64,000 nucleotides of DNA from UBA7803 sp049454295 (GTDB lineage Bacteria; Pseudomonadota; Gammaproteobacteria; Pseudomonadales; Azotimanducaceae), in NCBI GenBank assembly GCA_049454295.1, contig JBMTYG010000001.1:1-64000 (forward strand). Direction: 5' to 3'. The notes under the pieces were generated by a model, which saw only the letters and a program-made list of their open reading frames with translations, was not told where the DNA came from and ran no database searches. Made by a program: the position numbers and the translations under genes. This document shows, in pieces, positions 60,601 through 64,000 of this stretch; the first letter of the stretch is position 1, and every line of letters begins with the position of its first letter.

Positions 60601-63087
60601 ATGCCATTCTCGAGCGCTACACGCCTGCTGATCACCTGGTTACTGCTCCTCACACTTAGCTCGCCGGTCGCGGCTGCGACAGAGACAGAGCTGCCGACGG
60701 AAACCCCCGCCGAGGGTGACGTCGTCATGACCATCGGTGAGGGGGAAACGATCCGGCTCGCACGGCTCACAACGTCCGACGGAACCATCACCGTCGACGG
60801 TCACCTGAGTGAATCGGTCTGGCAGCGCCTGCCCGCCTATGATGAATTCGTGATCGTCGAGCCCGACTTGCGCCAGCGTCCCCCGTACCGCACCTACATC
60901 CGCCTGGCCTACAACGATCAGGGTCTTTACCTCGGGGCTGATCTGAGACAACCACCGGAAACCCTGATTCGTCGTCTGTCAGGGCGCGACACGCGTGAGC
61001 TCAATCGAGACAGCATCAACTTCACGCTCGACACCTCAGGTGACGGGCGTTACGGCTTCTGGTTCGGCATCAACCTCGGCGACTCACTCATGGACGGTAC
61101 AGTACTGCCGGAACGCAAATTCTCTACCGACTGGGATGGTCCCTGGGTGGGACGTAGCCAGGTCACGAAGACCGGCTGGACCGCAGAGTTCTTCATCCCG
61201 TGGAGTGCCGTGTCCATGCCCGCAAGCGGACCCGCAAGACGCATGGGCATGTATCTGTCGCGCAAGTTCGCCAATGCAGACCAACGCTGGGGTTGGCCCG
61301 CGCTGCCCGAGACACAGCCCAAGTTCATGTCCGCGCTACAGGCGCTCGAGCTTAAATCGGTTGCGCCGCGACAGCAGTACAACATCTATCCCTACCTCTC
61401 CTCGACGGTCGACCGTATCGACAACCGCATGAGCCAGAAGATCGGCGCCGACGTGTTTTGGCGACCGTCTTCGAACTTCCAACTGACCGCAACGGTGAAT
61501 CCGGATTTCGGCAACGTGGAATCCGACGAAGTCGTCGTGAATCTCACCGCGACCGAGACCTTCTTTCCGGAAAAACGCCTGTTCTTCCTGGAGGGTCAGG
61601 AGATCTTCGTGGCATCCCCTCGCGCAGACACCCGCAGCAGCGGTATCGGCAATGCCGGACTGCCATACACGATGGTCAACACACGCCGAATCGGCGGCAA
61701 ACCGTTGCGTCCGGAAGACCTGCCCACCGGGGTCGGCATCGACCGCCGGCAACTCAACGAGCCCGTGGCTTTGCTTGGTGCAGTGCAGGCGAGCGGCCAG
61801 GTTGGTGCCATACGCTATGGCGTGATGGGCGCATTTGAAGACGACGTGCGCTGGAACTATCGGTTGAATGGGCGGCCGGAGACGCTCATCGAATCAGGCA
61901 GCGACTATGGCATCGGGCGCGTGCTCTATGAGGATCAGGCGGGCGGTGCTTACCGTGGGCTCGGACTGCTGAGCACCGCAGTGGTAAATCCGGCGCGCGA
62001 TGCATTTGTTCAGGGCGTCGACGGGCACTATCTGTCGCGCGACGGCAAAGTAAAGCTCGACGGCCAGATGATGACCTCGGATGTCGATGTTAGCGGACGC
62101 GGCTACGGCGGCTTTCTCGATCTCGAATACACCTACCGCCGTGGGCTCGTGCAACGTGTGGGAGTCGAGTATTTCGACGAGGATTTCGATATCAATGATC
62201 TGGGTTTTCTGCAGAGGAATAACGAGTATCGTCTGCGCAGCTCGGTTCAGTTGATCCAGTCAGAATTGCGTTTTGCGCGAGACAATTTGCTCGACGTGCG
62301 TGGATTTGTGCAAAACAATGTCACAGACGATCTGTTCACCGGCGGCGGGCTGTTCATCACTGATCGACTCACGTTCAACAATCTGTCACGCGTATTGTTG
62401 CGAGCGAGCTATTTGCCACCGCAGTACGATGATCTCAACAGCTTCGGCAATGGCACCTACCGCGTCGAGGAATGGACCGAGTTCAACGTGCGCTGGGATT
62501 CGGACCCCACCCGGCCGTTCGCTTTTGGACTGGGCGGCGGCTTTCGTGAAGAACTCGAAGAAGGTGAGACAACCCTTGCCGAAGGGGGTTTCAGCTGGCG
62601 CCCGATCGACCGCTTCACGGCACAGCTGGAACTCAAGTGGCAGGACCGCGGCGGCTGGCTACTGCATCAGCGCCGCGATTTGATGGCCACCTTCGATGCC
62701 GAGCAGTGGCAGGCGATATTTTCCATGGATTTCTTCCTGACCGCGCGCCAGCAGTTCCGGCTGTCCCTGCAATGGGTCGGCGTGAAAGCACATGAGCGAG
62801 AGTTCTTCCGTATTCCCGAACGCCCCGGCGATCTCATTGGCATCGACAAGCCCACCGGCCCCGGCACGCGCTCGAGCTACGATTTCTCATTGTCGCAATA
62901 CAGTTTTCAGGCGCGCTATCGCTGGGAGATTGCGCCGCTCTCCGATGTCTTTCTGGTTTATACCCGCCAGGGCGACCTGCCAGCCGCGCTATTGGATGAA
63001 TCGTTTGGGGACATTTTTAGCAACGCCTGGGACGAGCCGCTTGCTGACTACCTGATACTGAAGCTGCGCTACCGCTTCGGTTCCTGA
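60601..63087 (+). CDS. DUF5916 protein with CBM9-like N-terminal domain and predicted outer-membrane barrel
   Basis: An 828-residue exported protein. The signal peptide ends around VAAATE. Residues about 55-250 hold a carbohydrate-binding-family-9-like domain (TSDGTITVDGHLSESVWQRLPAYDEFV, IRLAYNDQGLYLGADL, FTLDTSGDGRYGFWFGINLGDSLMDG). From about 265 the protein has many amphipathic strands, with NPDFGNVESDEVVVNLTATETFFPEKRLFFLEGQEIF, a hallmark of DUF5916, and ends YLILKLRYRFGS with an aromatic near the terminus. The C-terminal two-thirds is probably a beta barrel. The function of the family is unknown; ligand binding at the surface is inference. Confidence 0.87.
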   Translation: MPFSSATRLLITWLLLLTLSSPVAAATETELPTETPAEGDVVMTIGEGETIRLARLTTSDGTITVDGHLSESVWQRLPAYDEFVIVEPDLRQRPPYRTYIRLAYNDQGLYLGADLRQPPETLIRRLSGRDTRELNRDSINFTLDTSGDGRYGFWFGINLGDSLMDGTVLPERKFSTDWDGPWVGRSQVTKTGWTAEFFIPWSAVSMPASGPARRMGMYLSRKFANADQRWGWPALPETQPKFMSALQALELKSVAPRQQYNIYPYLSSTVDRIDNRMSQKIGADVFWRPSSNFQLTATVNPDFGNVESDEVVVNLTATETFFPEKRLFFLEGQEIFVASPRADTRSSGIGNAGLPYTMVNTRRIGGKPLRPEDLPTGVGIDRRQLNEPVALLGAVQASGQVGAIRYGVMGAFEDDVRWNYRLNGRPETLIESGSDYGIGRVLYEDQAGGAYRGLGLLSTAVVNPARDAFVQGVDGHYLSRDGKVKLDGQMMTSDVDVSGRGYGGFLDLEYTYRRGLVQRVGVEYFDEDFDINDLGFLQRNNEYRLRSSVQLIQSELRFARDNLLDVRGFVQNNVTDDLFTGGGLFITDRLTFNNLSRVLLRASYLPPQYDDLNSFGNGTYRVEEWTEFNVRWDSDPTRPFAFGLGGGFREELEEGETTLAEGGFSWRPIDRFTAQLELKWQDRGGWLLHQRRDLMATFDAEQWQAIFSMDFFLTARQQFRLSLQWVGVKAHEREFFRIPERPGDLIGIDKPTGPGTRSSYDFSLSQYSFQARYRWEIAPLSDVFLVYTRQGDLPAALLDESFGDIFSNAWDEPLADYLILKLRYRFGS

Positions 63088-63128
63088 TCGGCGACACTCT
63101 CGGATTAATTCGTTGAGAAGACACGGTC

Positions 63129-64000
63129 ATGTCTACCGGCGCCGACGATCCAGAGAGCACGCAGAGTCGCGATGACGCAACGGTCACGCGCGACGCTGCA
63201 GCAACCACCATCGCGCGATCGAGCGATGTGGACGAGACCATCGTGCGCGACGCGGCAGCGACCACCATCGCACGATCGAGCGATATGGACGCGACCGTTG
63301 TTCGCGACCCCACGCGACCGAACGACACGCAGCCCCTGACTGGGCCCACGTCCAGCACTCTGGCACGCACCGGGCAAACTGCCCAGACCGGCGCGACGAG
63401 TCCAACCACCGGCGCCACGCGCACCACGGAATTACTCCCAGAGATCGTGCAATCGGGCCCGGATCGCGACCTGCGCATCGGGTCCGTCGTGAACGAGCGT
63501 TTCGTGATCGAAGGCGTGCTCGGCCGCGGTGGTATGGGCGTCGTCTACCGCGCCCGTGATTTGCGCAAGGAAGAAACGGGTGATCGCGATCCGCACGTTG
63601 CGCTCAAAGTGCTGTCAGACGAATTCCGCCGCGATCCACGCATGGTCATCGCGCTGCAGCGCGAGTCGCGCAAGGCGCAGACGCTCGCGCACCCGAACAT
63701 CGCCACGGTGTTCGATTTCGACCGCGACGGCAACATCGTCTACCTCACCATGGAGGAGCTGGACGGGCGCCCGCTTAATTCCCTGATTCGGGAGAACCCT
63801 CGGGGGCTTGCCCAGGCAGAGGCACTCGAGATCATCCGTGGATTATCGAGCGGACTCGCCTATGCCCACGACAAAAACATCGTGCACTCGGATTTCAAAC
63901 CGGGGAACGCGTTCTTCACCCACGCCCGCGCGGTAAAGATCCTCGATTTCGGCATTGCACGGGCAGCACCCATGGGGCGCACGGAAGCTTCCGAAGAAAC
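63129..64000 (+). CDS. Ser/Thr protein kinase, 3' end cut by window
   Basis: The first 290 residues of a Hanks-type kinase. Residues 1-120 are a Thr-rich, probably disordered lead with a 19-residue tandem repeat (21-39 and 40-58). The kinase domain starts near 124: P-loop LGRGGMGVVY at 131-140, ATP lysine 160 (VALKVL), helix-C Glu near 179, catalytic loop HSDFKPGN at 253-260, and DFG at 273-275. The usual Arg of HRD is Ser, so it is a non-RD type; the catalytic Asp255, Lys257 and Asn260 are kept. A bacterial signalling kinase; targets unknown. It follows the DUF5916 gene by 41 bases. Confidence 0.92.
   Translation, partial: MSTGADDPESTQSRDDATVTRDAAATTIARSSDVDETIVRDAAATTIARSSDMDATVVRDPTRPNDTQPLTGPTSSTLARTGQTAQTGATSPTTGATRTTELLPEIVQSGPDRDLRIGSVVNERFVIEGVLGRGGMGVVYRARDLRKEETGDRDPHVALKVLSDEFRRDPRMVIALQRESRKAQTLAHPNIATVFDFDRDGNIVYLTMEELDGRPLNSLIRENPRGLAQAEALEIIRGLSSGLAYAHDKNIVHSDFKPGNAFFTHARAVKILDFGIARAAPMGRTEASEE
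63189..63302 (+). repeat. two tandem copies of a 57-bp coding repeat
   Basis: Within the kinase lead, two head-to-tail 57-bp units encode RDAAATTIARSSDxDxTxV (residues 21-39 and 40-58); the amino acid differences are only at the x positions. The DNA differs by several silent changes, so the duplication is not very recent and the protein sequence appears held. Confidence 0.8.

Overview
The window reads as one stretch of high-GC chromosome from a Gammaproteobacterium. The evidence is gene order: ppx facing trxA-rho; hemC-hemD-hemX-hemY as one overlapping unit; argH-lptM-lysA-dapF-yigA(DUF484)-xerC-yigB; torF-glnK-amtB; ubiK followed by yifB/comM; and small c4- and c5-type cytochromes. Many lipid and CoA genes plus a large TonB receptor suggest a free-living aerobe that uses fatty acids, branched-chain or terpenoid/steroid-like substrates. 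The family cannot be fixed from this sequence alone. I saw no rRNA, tRNA, CRISPR array, prophage or intact insertion sequence.

Layout. 1-5.9 kb: the tail of a TauD-type dioxygenase, a large TonB-dependent receptor, a short 23-bp tandem repeat array, a lipocalin lipoprotein, an SDR reductase and a GNAT acetyltransferase. 5.9-10.6 kb: a sugar cluster with a KdsD-like SIS isomerase facing a GH20 hexosaminidase, a NahK-like sugar kinase and a DMT transporter; the last three are joined by ATGA overlaps. 10.6-20.7 kb: DUF2970, a class III CoA-transferase, a PhyH dioxygenase, a TonB-C-domain lipoprotein, a YiiD-type thioesterase, a nitroreductase, an MBL-fold protein with a broken metal motif, glutamine-dependent NAD synthetase, and two adjacent acyl-CoA dehydrogenases that look like subunits of one heteromeric enzyme.

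20.7-41.6 kb is mostly housekeeping: ppx, trxA, rho, a Fre-like reductase, haem synthesis, the arginine/lysine/peptidoglycan-precursor operon with xerC, threonine synthase, the nitrogen-sensing group torF-glnK-amtB (with a sigma-54-like promoter before torF), ubiK and yifB. 41.6-49.4 kb: a cytochrome c5, a leucine-catabolic run (isovaleryl-CoA dehydrogenase and both methylcrotonyl-CoA carboxylase subunits) led by a class III aminotransferase, and alanine racemase. 49.4-64 kb: cytochrome c4, two unrecognised conserved-looking proteins, HtpX, DacB/PBP4, an NmrA-like reductase, a CDP-alcohol phosphatidyltransferase, several accessory enzymes (serine hydrolase, saccharopine-reductase-like protein, alpha/beta hydrolase, VOC protein, limonene-epoxide-hydrolase-like protein), a DUF5916 outer-membrane protein, and the start of a Ser/Thr kinase cut by the window end.

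Starts were chosen by eye from Shine-Dalgarno sequences, overlaps and known family N-termini. No database search was run, so family names rest on motifs and remembered family patterns.
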